Part shown: positions 54,939 to 62,851 of the stretch, piece by piece
Layout of the letters: each line of letters begins with the position of its first letter
Position numbering within the stretch: the first letter of the stretch is position 1
Assembly: GCF_006965545.2 (NCBI RefSeq)
Contig: NZ_CP041372.2
Span: forward strand, 186,001 to 250,000
DNA length: 64,000 nucleotides
Direction: 5' to 3'
Source of the DNA: Paenalkalicoccus suaedae
GTDB lineage: Bacteria; Bacillota; Bacilli; Bacillales; Salisediminibacteriaceae
Notes under the pieces: generated by a model
The model's database searches: none
Seen by the model: the letters and a program-made list of their open reading frames with translations, nothing else
What the model was told of the DNA's origin: nothing
Program-made: the position numbers and the translations under genes

Positions 54939-55922
54939 ATGCTATCAGTAGAAGAATTAGACGTACGCTTTAAAAGCGATGGAGAAGAGGTAACGGTTGT
55001 TGACGGCATCTCTTTTACGATAAAAAAAGGGGAGACGCTCGGAGTTGTAGGGGAATCTGGTTGTGGCAAGAGTGTAACCTCCCTCTCAATCATGGGGCTT
55101 ATCCCTAAACCGCCAGGCAGAATTGCTGGTGGGAGAATTATGTTTGAAGGTAAAAATTTGCTCGAGCTCAAGGAATCGCAGATGAGAAAGATTCGTGGTA
55201 ACGAGATTTCGATGATTTTCCAAGAGCCAATGACGTCGTTAAATCCAGTATTTACAGTCGGGAAGCAGATTGATGAGGTGCTCTTACTGCACAATTCGAT
55301 GTCGAAAGCAGATGCACGGAAGCGTTCGATTGAGATGCTGAAGCTAGTTGGGATTCCTCGAGCAGGACAAATTTATGACAACTTTCCGTATCAGCTTTCA
55401 GGAGGAATGAGACAGCGTGTCATGATTGCGATTGGTCTTGCCTGTCAGCCGAAGCTCCTCATAGCTGACGAGCCAACGACGGCGCTTGACGTGACGATTC
55501 AAGCGCAGATCCTGGCTCTCATGCAGGATTTAAAAGAAAAAACGGACACGGCGATTATGTTTATTACGCACGATCTTGGAGTTGTGGCGGAAATGTGCGA
55601 CCGCGTGATCGTGATGTATGCTGGACAGGTTGTGGAGACGGCCGATGTGGATACGCTCTTTAATGAAACGGAGCATCCGTATACGCTTGGGCTGCTTCAC
55701 TCCATTCCGGACGCATATGCGAAGGTAGATCGATTGGAGGCTATTCGTGGGCAAGTTCCATTGCCAGGTACGGTCGAGCGAGGCTGTCGCTTTGCGGATC
55801 GATGTGATTCTGTCATGGAGCGATGTCGCGTAGAGGAGCCACCGCTTATGCAAACGTCTGCGACACACCAGACAAGGTGCTGGCTTGTAGCAGAAAAGGA
55901 TGGAGGGGCGGACAATGTCTAA
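54939..55922 (+). CDS. Peptide ABC transporter ATPase (DppD/OppD type)
   Basis: 327 residues. Walker A GESGCGKSVTS near residue 38, signature LSGGMRQRVMIA, Walker B LLIADEPTTALD, and the family C-terminus with the Cys cluster RGCRFADRCDSVMERC...TRCW that in DppD/OppD relatives binds an iron-sulfur cluster. AAGGAGG precedes the ATG. Its end overlaps the next ATPase gene by eight bases. Confidence 0.94.
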   Translation: MLSVEELDVRFKSDGEEVTVVDGISFTIKKGETLGVVGESGCGKSVTSLSIMGLIPKPPGRIAGGRIMFEGKNLLELKESQMRKIRGNEISMIFQEPMTSLNPVFTVGKQIDEVLLLHNSMSKADARKRSIEMLKLVGIPRAGQIYDNFPYQLSGGMRQRVMIAIGLACQPKLLIADEPTTALDVTIQAQILALMQDLKEKTDTAIMFITHDLGVVAEMCDRVIVMYAGQVVETADVDTLFNETEHPYTLGLLHSIPDAYAKVDRLEAIRGQVPLPGTVERGCRFADRCDSVMERCRVEEPPLMQTSATHQTRCWLVAEKDGGADNV

Positions 55923-56904
55923 TTATTTACTAGATGTGAAGAGTCTCAAAATCTATTTTCCTCAAAAAAGTGGGATCTTGAAAAATAAGAAGTCGTACGT
56001 GAAGGCAGTAGATGATATCTCCTTCTCGATCAAAGAGGGGGAGACGCTCGGGCTCGTTGGGGAGTCTGGATGTGGCAAATCGACGACGGGTAGAGGGATG
56101 ATCCGGCTTGTACCGACGACAGAAGGAGAGATCCTGTTTAACGGGAGAAACTTAGCGGAACTGTCGTCAGGAGAAATGCGCGAGCAGAGGAAGGACATGC
56201 AGATGGTGTTCCAGGATCCGTACGCGTCGTTAAACCCGAGACTGACGGTCGAGCGCATTTTAGCGGAGCCACTGAAGGCACATGGTGTGACGAATAAAAA
56301 AGAACAGCGCAAGCGCATTGAAGAGATGCTCGAGGTCGTTGGACTTAATAAAAACTATTTGCATCGATATGCGCACGAGTTTTCCGGTGGACAACGACAG
56401 CGCATTGGGATTGCGCGAGCGTTGATTTTAAACCCGAAGCTCATTATTGCCGATGAGCCAGTGGCGGCACTAGACGTGTCGATTCAGGCGCAGGTGCTAA
56501 ATTTGATGAAGGATTTGCAGGAGCAGTTTGGATTGACGTACTTATTCATTTCGCATGATTTGAGCGTCGTGAGGCATTTATGTAACCGCGTTGCGGTCAT
56601 GTATTTAGGACGTATTGTGGAAATTGGCGATACGGATACCATTTATGAAAATCACTCGCATCCGTATACGCAGACGTTGCTTGCTGCTATTCCAGTGTCA
56701 AATCCGCGTCAAAAACGAGAGCGTATCATCTTACAAGGGGATGTGCCGTCTCCTGTCGATCCACCTAAAGGATGTGCCTTCGTTGGTAGATGTCCGAAGG
56801 TGCATGATCGCTGTCACGAGGTGCGACCACAGCTTCAGGTATTACCTACTGGGCAAGAGGTGGCCTGCCACTTGTATGATGAACAAAAGGAGGAAGCAAC
56901 ATGA
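55915..56904 (+). CDS. Peptide ABC transporter ATPase (DppF/OppF type)
   Basis: 329 residues. Walker A GESGCGKSTTGRG, signature FSGGQRQRIGIARAL, Walker B LIIADEPVAALDVSIQAQ, and the C-terminal Cys motif GCAFVGRCPKVHDRC. The ATG at 55915 has GGAGGGG upstream; 55900 is less likely. It overlaps iadA by four bases, so transporter and peptidase are translationally coupled. Confidence 0.94.
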   Translation: MSNYLLDVKSLKIYFPQKSGILKNKKSYVKAVDDISFSIKEGETLGLVGESGCGKSTTGRGMIRLVPTTEGEILFNGRNLAELSSGEMREQRKDMQMVFQDPYASLNPRLTVERILAEPLKAHGVTNKKEQRKRIEEMLEVVGLNKNYLHRYAHEFSGGQRQRIGIARALILNPKLIIADEPVAALDVSIQAQVLNLMKDLQEQFGLTYLFISHDLSVVRHLCNRVAVMYLGRIVEIGDTDTIYENHSHPYTQTLLAAIPVSNPRQKRERIILQGDVPSPVDPPKGCAFVGRCPKVHDRCHEVRPQLQVLPTGQEVACHLYDEQKEEAT

Positions 56905-58070
56905 AGCTTAGCTTAATAAAAAACGCGAATGTGTTTTCTCCCGAAGCGCTTGGTGTTGTAGATGTGCTAGTCGGAGGCGGGAAAATCCTTGCGATCGGCG
57001 AATCGTTGTCGGAGTCGTTTGCGGGTGTCACGGATGTCGTGGATGCGGGCGGTGCGTATGTATTACCTGGACTCATCGATGGTCACGTGCACATCACAGG
57101 TGGCGGTGGCGAAGGTGGCTTTAAAACGCGCACCCCGGAATTGACGCTCACGGACTGCATTGAGGCAGGAATCACAACGGTTGTTGGTGTGATTGGCACG
57201 GATGGCACGAGCCGCACGATGGCCAATTTAGTTGCCAAGGCGAAGGGTCTCACGGAAGAGGGCATTACCTGCTACTGCCAGAGCGGGAATTATCATATTC
57301 CTGTGAAAACATTAACGGGATCGATTCAGGATGATATGATGTTTGTACAGGAAATTATCGGCGCGGGCGAAATTGCGATCGCCGATCATCGCTCGTCGCA
57401 ACCAACCGTCCAGGAGCTTGCGAAGCTTGCAAGTGAAGCGAGAATTGGGGGCATGCTGTCAGGTAAAGGTGGCACGGTCACGATTCACATTGGTGACGGC
57501 AAGGATGAGCTCGATTTACTCGAGGAAGTGATTGAGACAACGGTGTTACCAATTAGCCAGTTTTGGCCGACACATATTAATCGAAACCCGTCGCTTGTGG
57601 AACGAGGAATCGCGTTTGCAAAGCGCGGTGGCGTGGTTGATTTAACGACGAGCTGCTTGGAGGAGGAAGAAGAGGATGAGCTTGCGCCAAGCAAAATACT
57701 CGCGCAGATGCTGCGTGAGGGCGTACGTGCTGATCACGTTACCTTTACCTCGGATGGGCAAGGGAGTTTGCCATCGTTTCATCCAGATGGATCGTTTAAG
57801 GGGCTAGAGGTTGGTCGCGTGACGAGTCTTTTTAAAGAGGTGCGGGATGCGTTTTTGGTCGAGGGCTTAGACTTAGAGACGGCCTGGAGCGTGGCGACAA
57901 CGAACGTGGCTGACGTGCTCAAGCTTGAGGGGAAAGGGAAAATCTCTCTTGGATACGATGCGGATCTGCTTATTGTTGAGCCGGATTCCTTTGAGATTGA
58001 AAGCGTGATGGCGAAGGGCGTTTGGCTGAAATTGGGTGGTCAGCAGCTCGTAAAAGGGACATTTGAGTAG
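56901..58070 (+). CDS. iadA: Isoaspartyl dipeptidase IadA
   Basis: Amidohydrolase of 389 residues, matching E. coli IadA (390). Metal-binding GLIDGHVHITGGGGEGGF near residue 57, with further ligand regions in GGTVTIHIGDG, FWPTHINRN and TFTSDGQGSLPSF. Hydrolyses beta-aspartyl dipeptides from damaged proteins; here coupled by a four-base overlap to a peptide importer, suggesting use of external isoaspartyl peptides. AAAGGAGGAA before the ATG. High-GC codons. Confidence 0.94.
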   Translation: MKLSLIKNANVFSPEALGVVDVLVGGGKILAIGESLSESFAGVTDVVDAGGAYVLPGLIDGHVHITGGGGEGGFKTRTPELTLTDCIEAGITTVVGVIGTDGTSRTMANLVAKAKGLTEEGITCYCQSGNYHIPVKTLTGSIQDDMMFVQEIIGAGEIAIADHRSSQPTVQELAKLASEARIGGMLSGKGGTVTIHIGDGKDELDLLEEVIETTVLPISQFWPTHINRNPSLVERGIAFAKRGGVVDLTTSCLEEEEEDELAPSKILAQMLREGVRADHVTFTSDGQGSLPSFHPDGSFKGLEVGRVTSLFKEVRDAFLVEGLDLETAWSVATTNVADVLKLEGKGKISLGYDADLLIVEPDSFEIESVMAKGVWLKLGGQQLVKGTFE

Positions 58071-58082
58071 GAGAAGGGACGT

Positions 58083-60134
58083 ATGACGATGGAAGCGACG
58101 GAGAAGCGAACACTTATCTTAGTGACGGGATCTGAGGAGACAAAGCAAACGCTAATGGAACAGCTCGAGGATAGTATCGGCGAGCTCGTCACCATTCGTG
58201 CTTTTGCTGTGGAGGAAAATGTGATTCCGGAGCTGTACAACGAGACCGTGTTGCTTTCATCGGAGTTAGTCGTAGAAGAGGTGTCTGGTTTTTTACATGA
58301 CTGTCAGGTGATCGTTGCGAGTCGGATCGTCAACTTTCACTTTGTCGACCAGCTAATTGAGCTTCGCGCCGGGACGGAAGTGCTGTATGTAAACGACTAT
58401 CCAGAGACGGTGAACGAAGCGATTGAATCGTTGCAGCAGGTAGGCCTGGATCATCTGAAGTATTACCCCTTTTACCCGGGGAAAAAAATGATGAAGCGCG
58501 TGGCTATTGCGGTGACGCCAGGTGAAGTAGAGTTAGTCCCTGACTTTGTGGAGCGCGTCATTAATGTCGGACCGCGGCTTTTAGATATTAGCACGGTGCT
58601 TGAAGTGTGTGAGGTGCTGCAGCTACCATCTTATATGACAAAGCGGATTTCCAATCGTTTTATTTTGCGTATTATTGAGCTCAGCCGGCGGATTGCCTCC
58701 GTTACACAGGAAGCGACGCAACTGAGTCGTCATCTGATGCAGGTTGTAGATGGCGTGCACGATGGGATTCTTGCTGTTGATACGAGTGAGACGATCACGG
58801 TTTTTAACGGAATCCTAGAGACATTATTATCTGTTCGCGGCAAGCGCATGGTCGGTCGTCATGTGAGCGATGTCATCATGAATGAGTCGCTTCGTACTTT
58901 TCTTTTATCAGAGGAAACAGAGGCCTACATGACCATTGAGAAAAAAGAGCTCATGGTGCATGCCTTTACGGTGGATGCTGATGGCACGAAAGTAGTGACG
59001 ATTAAAAACGCTGGTGAAGCGCTCGAGATGGAAAAGAAGCGAAAGCGAGAATTGATGAAAAAGGGATACATAGCAAAATATACGCTGCAAGATATTGTGG
59101 GGCGTAACGAACGATTGGAAGAAACAAAGCGTATTGCTCAAAAGCTTGCGAAGTCCGATTTGACGATTTTAATTGAGGGCGAGAGTGGTACAGGGAAAGA
59201 GCTGTTTGCAAGCTCCATTCACCGTGAGTCTCCACGTCGCAATGGTCCGTTTTTAGCGGTAAACTTTAGCGCGCTGCCAGAGGATTTAGTAGAGAGTGAG
59301 CTCTTTGGTTACGAAGAGGGCGCGTTTACTGGTGCTCGTAAAGGCGGTCGCATCGGTTTATTTGAGCAGGCAAATGGAGGAACAATCTTTTTAGATGAAA
59401 TCGGAGATGTGAGTGTCAAAGTCCAGGCTCGGCTCTTGCGGGTGTTGCAGGAGAAAGAGTTGTTGCGGATTGGTGGTGACGAAATCATTCCTGTTGATGT
59501 ACGGGTGATTGCGGCTACGAATCGAAACCTCCTCGATATGATTGAGGACGGGGCGTTTCGGGAGGATTTGTACCATCGTTTAAAGGTGCTATTTTTACAT
59601 TTACCACCACTTAGACAGCGTAAGGATGATATTGATCAGCTCGTTCGCTACTTTATTCATCAGGCTGAGCAATCGCAGGTACGCGTTCATCCGTTTGTTT
59701 TTGAGCAGTTGCGGAGCTATGACTGGTTTGGTAACGTCCGCGAGTTAAAGAATACGATCGACTATATGCTGACGGTCTGCGATGGTGACGAAATCCACAT
59801 GAAGGATATCCCGAACGAATCGTTTTTCCAACAGCGCAGTAGGTTATCACTTGTGGAAGAGGTCAGCGCTGAGCCAGAAGCCATGTTGACCATTCCAGAG
59901 GAGGAATTACGCAACGTCCTCGAGCTCGTATTAGAGCTATCGGTCAAACAGGAGTCCATCAGCCGTAAAAAAGTGATGGAGCTTGCTCGTGTGAGAAACT
60001 TGGCGCTAACGGAGCAACAGGTACGGTACCGATTAGAAATCTTGCAGGAGCGTGGCTACGTCTATATTCAGCGGGGACGCATGGGCACGAGGATAACGGA
60101 AGCTGGGAAGGCGTATTTGAATAGTGTGATTTAG
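58083..60134 (+). CDS. Sigma-54-dependent transcriptional activator of the peptide operon
   Basis: 683 residues. N-terminal PrpR-like effector domain (to about 200), a PAS domain (about 205-310), and the AAA+ domain with Walker A GESGTGKELF near residue 365, GAFTGARKGG near 414 (the sigma-54 contact loop), and FLDEIGDVSVKVQARLLRVLQE. After the AAA+ domain there is no Fis-type helix-turn-helix; the last 70 residues (SRKKVMELARVRNLALTEQQ, LEILQERGYVYIQRGRMGTR) look like a winged helix. It starts 12 bp after iadA and should drive the -24/-12 promoter at 50427. Effector unknown. Confidence 0.9.
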   Translation: MTMEATEKRTLILVTGSEETKQTLMEQLEDSIGELVTIRAFAVEENVIPELYNETVLLSSELVVEEVSGFLHDCQVIVASRIVNFHFVDQLIELRAGTEVLYVNDYPETVNEAIESLQQVGLDHLKYYPFYPGKKMMKRVAIAVTPGEVELVPDFVERVINVGPRLLDISTVLEVCEVLQLPSYMTKRISNRFILRIIELSRRIASVTQEATQLSRHLMQVVDGVHDGILAVDTSETITVFNGILETLLSVRGKRMVGRHVSDVIMNESLRTFLLSEETEAYMTIEKKELMVHAFTVDADGTKVVTIKNAGEALEMEKKRKRELMKKGYIAKYTLQDIVGRNERLEETKRIAQKLAKSDLTILIEGESGTGKELFASSIHRESPRRNGPFLAVNFSALPEDLVESELFGYEEGAFTGARKGGRIGLFEQANGGTIFLDEIGDVSVKVQARLLRVLQEKELLRIGGDEIIPVDVRVIAATNRNLLDMIEDGAFREDLYHRLKVLFLHLPPLRQRKDDIDQLVRYFIHQAEQSQVRVHPFVFEQLRSYDWFGNVRELKNTIDYMLTVCDGDEIHMKDIPNESFFQQRSRLSLVEEVSAEPEAMLTIPEEELRNVLELVLELSVKQESISRKKVMELARVRNLALTEQQVRYRLEILQERGYVYIQRGRMGTRITEAGKAYLNSVI

Positions 60135-60143
60135 TAGAGGATT

Positions 60144-60177
60144 CGACGAGTGGAAGGTGCGCTCGTCGTTTTTTTTT
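60144..60177 (+). terminator. Terminator of the peptide operon
   Basis: CGACGAG / CTCGTCG stem with an 11-base loop followed by nine T residues. Confidence 0.88.
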
Positions 60178-60194
60178 CTTTTTGAAGGTCAAGA

Positions 60195-60365
60195 TCAAGT
60201 GCGGACACCTCCGGTGCCCCTACGCTATGGGGTGTCTTTCCTGAGGCGCTAGTTCAACTATGTCAGCCGCCCAGGGGTCGTCTGACAGGATTTTCACCTA
60301 CGCGAAATCCCCTCTAGGAGTCCACCCCGTCGCTTCGGGGCACCTGCGGTTACAGTGTTTCCATG
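60195..60365 (+). repeat. GC-rich palindromic intergenic repeat
   Basis: Contains paired blocks such as GGTGCCCCTACGC / GCTTCGGGGCACC-like arms and AGGAGTCCACCCCGTCGC, the style of common Bacillus intergenic repeats. Related to, but not the same as, the element at 52237-52360. Confidence 0.5.
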
Positions 60366-60479
60366 CTTTTCAACTCTCCTCTTTTTTGTTTGGTTACGAG
60401 GCGTTAGGTCGTTGCCTCGCTTTTTAAATCGAAAAGAAGGAAGACTCATGATAGGGGAAGTATGTGAGAAAAGAAGTTG

Positions 60480-60880
60480 ATCGCAAATTAGAGAAGTAGA
60501 TCAAAAGTTGCCCAAACTAACGCGGAATGGGCTAGTAACAGCACGGAAGTTGGTTCAACTTGGTCGTAAAAAAGAAGTGAAATGGAAATTCAAAACGCCT
60601 TTAACCAATTACATATCTCCCAATGAAGAAAAAGTTGGGCAATGAATTTGCGCCCAATGCCCTTTCCTTCCCAAAAAAGGGGAAGGTTAATTAAAAACCA
60701 ACCGTTACGGAGGGACTCGGAGCGACGATCGCGTACTACCAGTGGTAGCACTCCCGCGCAACGAAAATCCTTTCCGTCGGCCATTGGTTTGGCCGACGGA
60801 AATAGTTGAGCAAGCAACCACCGGTAGTTGCGATCGCCGCGCAGGGGACCGAAGGTCCCGCTCTTGACCTTGAACTTAAC
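60480..60880 (+). repeat. Composite dispersed repeat, copy B
   Basis: Same order and orientation as copy A at 49686-50180: AACGCGGAA..GGGCTAGTAA, TTGGTTCAA, AAAACGCCT, GGTTAA, then arms CGATCGC..ACTACC (60726-60746) and ACCACCGGTAGTTGCGATCG (60817-60836) around a perfect 13-bp hairpin TTTCCGTCGGCCA / TGGCCGACGGAAA (60771-60802), the hairpin GGGACC-GAA-GGTCCC and CTTGACCTTGAACTTA. The frame readable in copy A is broken by stops here, so the repeat is not coding. Confidence 0.88.
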
Positions 60881-60905
60881 AGAATGCCCCCCACAAAGAC
60901 ATCTG

Positions 60906-60966
60906 TTGTACAAACCCCAAATCCACAGTATATTTTGAATAGAGGGATGGTTGTGAGTGCCCTCTA
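60906..60966 (+). promoter_or_regulatory. Promoter and 5' leader hairpin of the Ser/Arg-rich gene
   Basis: TTGTAC (60906-60911), 17-bp spacer, TATATT (60929-60934); start near 60941. The leader immediately folds as TAGAGGG / CCCTCTA (60940-60946 with 60960-60966), a possible 5' stabilising hairpin. Confidence 0.7.
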
Positions 60967-60985
60967 ACCAGAAGGAGGATGCCAC

Positions 60986-61183
60986 ATGTTTAGGAAGATT
61001 ATAAAAGGCATTTCGAAGGAATTTAGTAAGCGTGGGAGCAGTAGTCGAAAGCGATCGTATCGCCGCGGCTCGAGTAGTAGCCGACGTGGTAGATACGGCA
61101 GTAGTAGCAGTAGCCGTCGTGGGCGCAACCCGTTTAACGGATCGCACCATTATAAAAAGCGTAAGTATGGTTCAAGCAGCTAA
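60986..61183 (+). CDS. Small Ser/Arg-rich basic protein
   Basis: 65 residues, of which 19 are Ser and 13 Arg. After an N-terminal MFRKIIKGISKEFSKR come repeated blocks RGSSS, RRGSSSS, RRGRYGSSSSS, RRGRNPFNG and a tail KKRKYGSSS. Such low-complexity, highly charged sequence should be disordered and able to bind RNA, DNA or acidic polymers. Support for a real gene: good promoter with 17-bp spacing, leader hairpin, GAAGGAGG eight bases before the ATG, and a perfect terminator after the stop. It converges on a Ser/Thr kinase gene. I know no described family. Confidence 0.75.
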   Translation: MFRKIIKGISKEFSKRGSSSRKRSYRRGSSSSRRGRYGSSSSSRRGRNPFNGSHHYKKRKYGSSS

Positions 61184-61193
61184 TAGATAGACG

Positions 61194-61222
61194 AAAGACT
61201 CCGCACGTGGCGGAGTCTTTTT
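61194..61222. terminator. Bidirectional terminator
   Basis: AAAGACTCCGC / GCGGAGTCTTTTT stem with a five-base loop between the Ser/Arg-rich gene and the convergent kinase gene. Confidence 0.9.
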
Positions 61223-62003
61223 ATATGTCAGAAGAAACGCTCACAATAGCCTTGTCCAAATCCTCCAAGACTTCTTCACAGCTGACATAAGGCACGGAGT
61301 CAATTTGTAAGAGTCGCTTTAACAGGATTGTCGTCTGAGGATGAATAACCAGCTCCTCTGTCCACGGACGATTCTTTTTTGTTGGACCTTCGTAGGAAGA
61401 GTAGAGCAGATATAATAAAAAGTCCCCTAAATCAAAGAAGTCCTCGCAGGCAAGTTGCTCACACATAGTACGATCTGTCACCTTTACAGAGCTTGCTAGC
61501 CCGAAGTCGATCAGGTGGACAGCGCCGTTATCAACAAGGACATTCGGTATGCGAATGTCGCCGTGAAATACGCCTTGTGCGTGAATATAGCAGACGATTT
61601 CTGTTAGTTGCTTTAATAGTGTTAAGCACTCGATCTCTGTATAAGTACGATCGGTGGCAAATAGCGTATCCTCCACGTTTTTACCCGTGACGTATTCCAT
61701 CGTAAAAAACGATTCGCCTTCATAAACGAAGACGTCAAGTAGCTTTGGGATGCCTTCATGACGAAGCTGCGTTAAAATCGATGTTTCTTCTAAGTAATTC
61801 TCCTTGTTTTCTCTCCGCTTACTTTTACGCATTTGTTTTACGACGCATATGACGTCAGTGCGCAGATCAAGACATAAATAGATGATGCCATAGCTTCCAT
61901 TCTGGAGCACGCTTTCGACGCTATATCGCTCAGCCAAAACATCTCCAATCGCGTAGTGCTTATCTAAAAGTCTTTGTCGAATTTGTTTAATCACCCAATG
62001 CAT
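61221..62003 (-). CDS. Small Hanks-type Ser/Thr protein kinase
   Basis: 260 residues consisting of one kinase domain, with no membrane segment or PASTA repeats. Gly-rich loop LQNGSYGIIYLC, ATP-anchoring Lys in VICVVKQMRKS, Glu of helix C in EETSIL, catalytic loop GVFHGDIRIPNVLVD (HGD in place of HRD) and magnesium loop LIDFGLAS. All key residues are present, so activity is likely. Related to the YbdM/YrzF-type cytoplasmic kinases of Bacillus. The gene ends at the terminator shared with the Ser/Arg-rich gene and is divergent from the two-component system. Confidence 0.88.
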   Translation of the reverse strand: MHWVIKQIRQRLLDKHYAIGDVLAERYSVESVLQNGSYGIIYLCLDLRTDVICVVKQMRKSKRRENKENYLEETSILTQLRHEGIPKLLDVFVYEGESFFTMEYVTGKNVEDTLFATDRTYTEIECLTLLKQLTEIVCYIHAQGVFHGDIRIPNVLVDNGAVHLIDFGLASSVKVTDRTMCEQLACEDFFDLGDFLLYLLYSSYEGPTKKNRPWTEELVIHPQTTILLKRLLQIDSVPYVSCEEVLEDLDKAIVSVSSDI

Positions 62004-62155
62004 GGCATGCCTACATCCTTCGTTACGTATATTTCATTCATCATAGCAGAAAAAAACGTCTCCTCACAGCCACCTCATCTCCCTTCCTGTTAACCTTATG
62101 TTCACATTGCTATGCTATGCTTGCTTAAAAAGCAGGCAAGGAGGTACGTGCGATT

Positions 62156-62851
62156 GTGAAGCCTATTACTATACTTATTATCGAGGACGATCCGTCGATT
62201 GCGGAGCTGATCGCCATGTATATAGAGAAAGAGGGATTTACTAGTTTGCATGCGTTAGACGGTGAAGAAGGATTAACGCTTTTTTATGAGCATGCCCCAG
62301 ACTGTATTCTTTTAGACTTAATGCTACCAGAAGTGGACGGCATAGATGTATGTAGGACGATTCGTTTAGAGGATAAACACATACCGATTCTGATGCTTAC
62401 AGGCAAAGGGCAAAGTCACGAGATCATTAACGGATTAGAGAGTGGTGCAGATGATTACATCGTCAAGCCGTTTGACCCGAATGAGCTGATCGCTCGTCTG
62501 AAAGCGGCGCTCAGGCGTACAGTTTTATCCGATGAGTATCAGCAGAATATTCAGTTAGACAACCTAACGATTGCGATGACTGAACGGCGTGTGTACGTGA
62601 ACCAAATAGAGGTCTCTCTAGCACCGCGAGAAATGGAGCTCTTACACTATTTTGCATGTCATCCAAATCAGGTCTTACTTCGCCAGCAACTATTTGATAA
62701 AGTGTGGGGCTATGAGTTTGATGGCGATCCTAGGACGCTGGATGTTCATATTAAACGGATTCGAGATAAGCTGTCTCATAAACATGCGTCTTGGTCTATT
62801 ACGACTGTCAGAGGCGTGGGCTACAGGTTTGAGGCGAATGCGCATGGGTAA
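62156..62851 (+). CDS. OmpR-family response regulator
   Basis: 231 residues from a GTG start with AAGGAGG about 11 bases upstream. Receiver ITILIIEDDPSIAEL with the phospho-acceptor Asp in CILLDLMLPEVDG and the conserved Lys in DDYIVKPFDPNEL; C-terminal winged helix ending VWGYEFDGDPRTLDVHIKRIRDKL and TVRGVGYRFEA. It overlaps the sensor kinase gene by several bases. The signal cannot be told. Confidence 0.93.
   Translation: MKPITILIIEDDPSIAELIAMYIEKEGFTSLHALDGEEGLTLFYEHAPDCILLDLMLPEVDGIDVCRTIRLEDKHIPILMLTGKGQSHEIINGLESGADDYIVKPFDPNELIARLKAALRRTVLSDEYQQNIQLDNLTIAMTERRVYVNQIEVSLAPREMELLHYFACHPNQVLLRQQLFDKVWGYEFDGDPRTLDVHIKRIRDKLSHKHASWSITTVRGVGYRFEANAHG

Larger units (their letters stand above)
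60135..60985. other. Repeat-filled intergenic region
   Basis: About 850 bp without a large gene: terminator, a GC-rich palindromic repeat (60195-60365), an AT-rich gap, the composite repeat copy B, and the promoter and leader of the small Ser/Arg-rich gene. Confidence 0.7.

Noticed and set aside
54398-55294. Long minus-strand frame of 298 residues
   Set aside because: Antisense to the well-supported permease and ATPase genes; Ser/Pro-rich composition typical of a shadow frame, no start signals.
60590-61150. Minus-strand frame of 186 residues
   Set aside because: Runs across repeat copy B and antisense to the Ser/Arg-rich gene; Thr/Ala-rich start is the complement of the Ser/Arg repeats.
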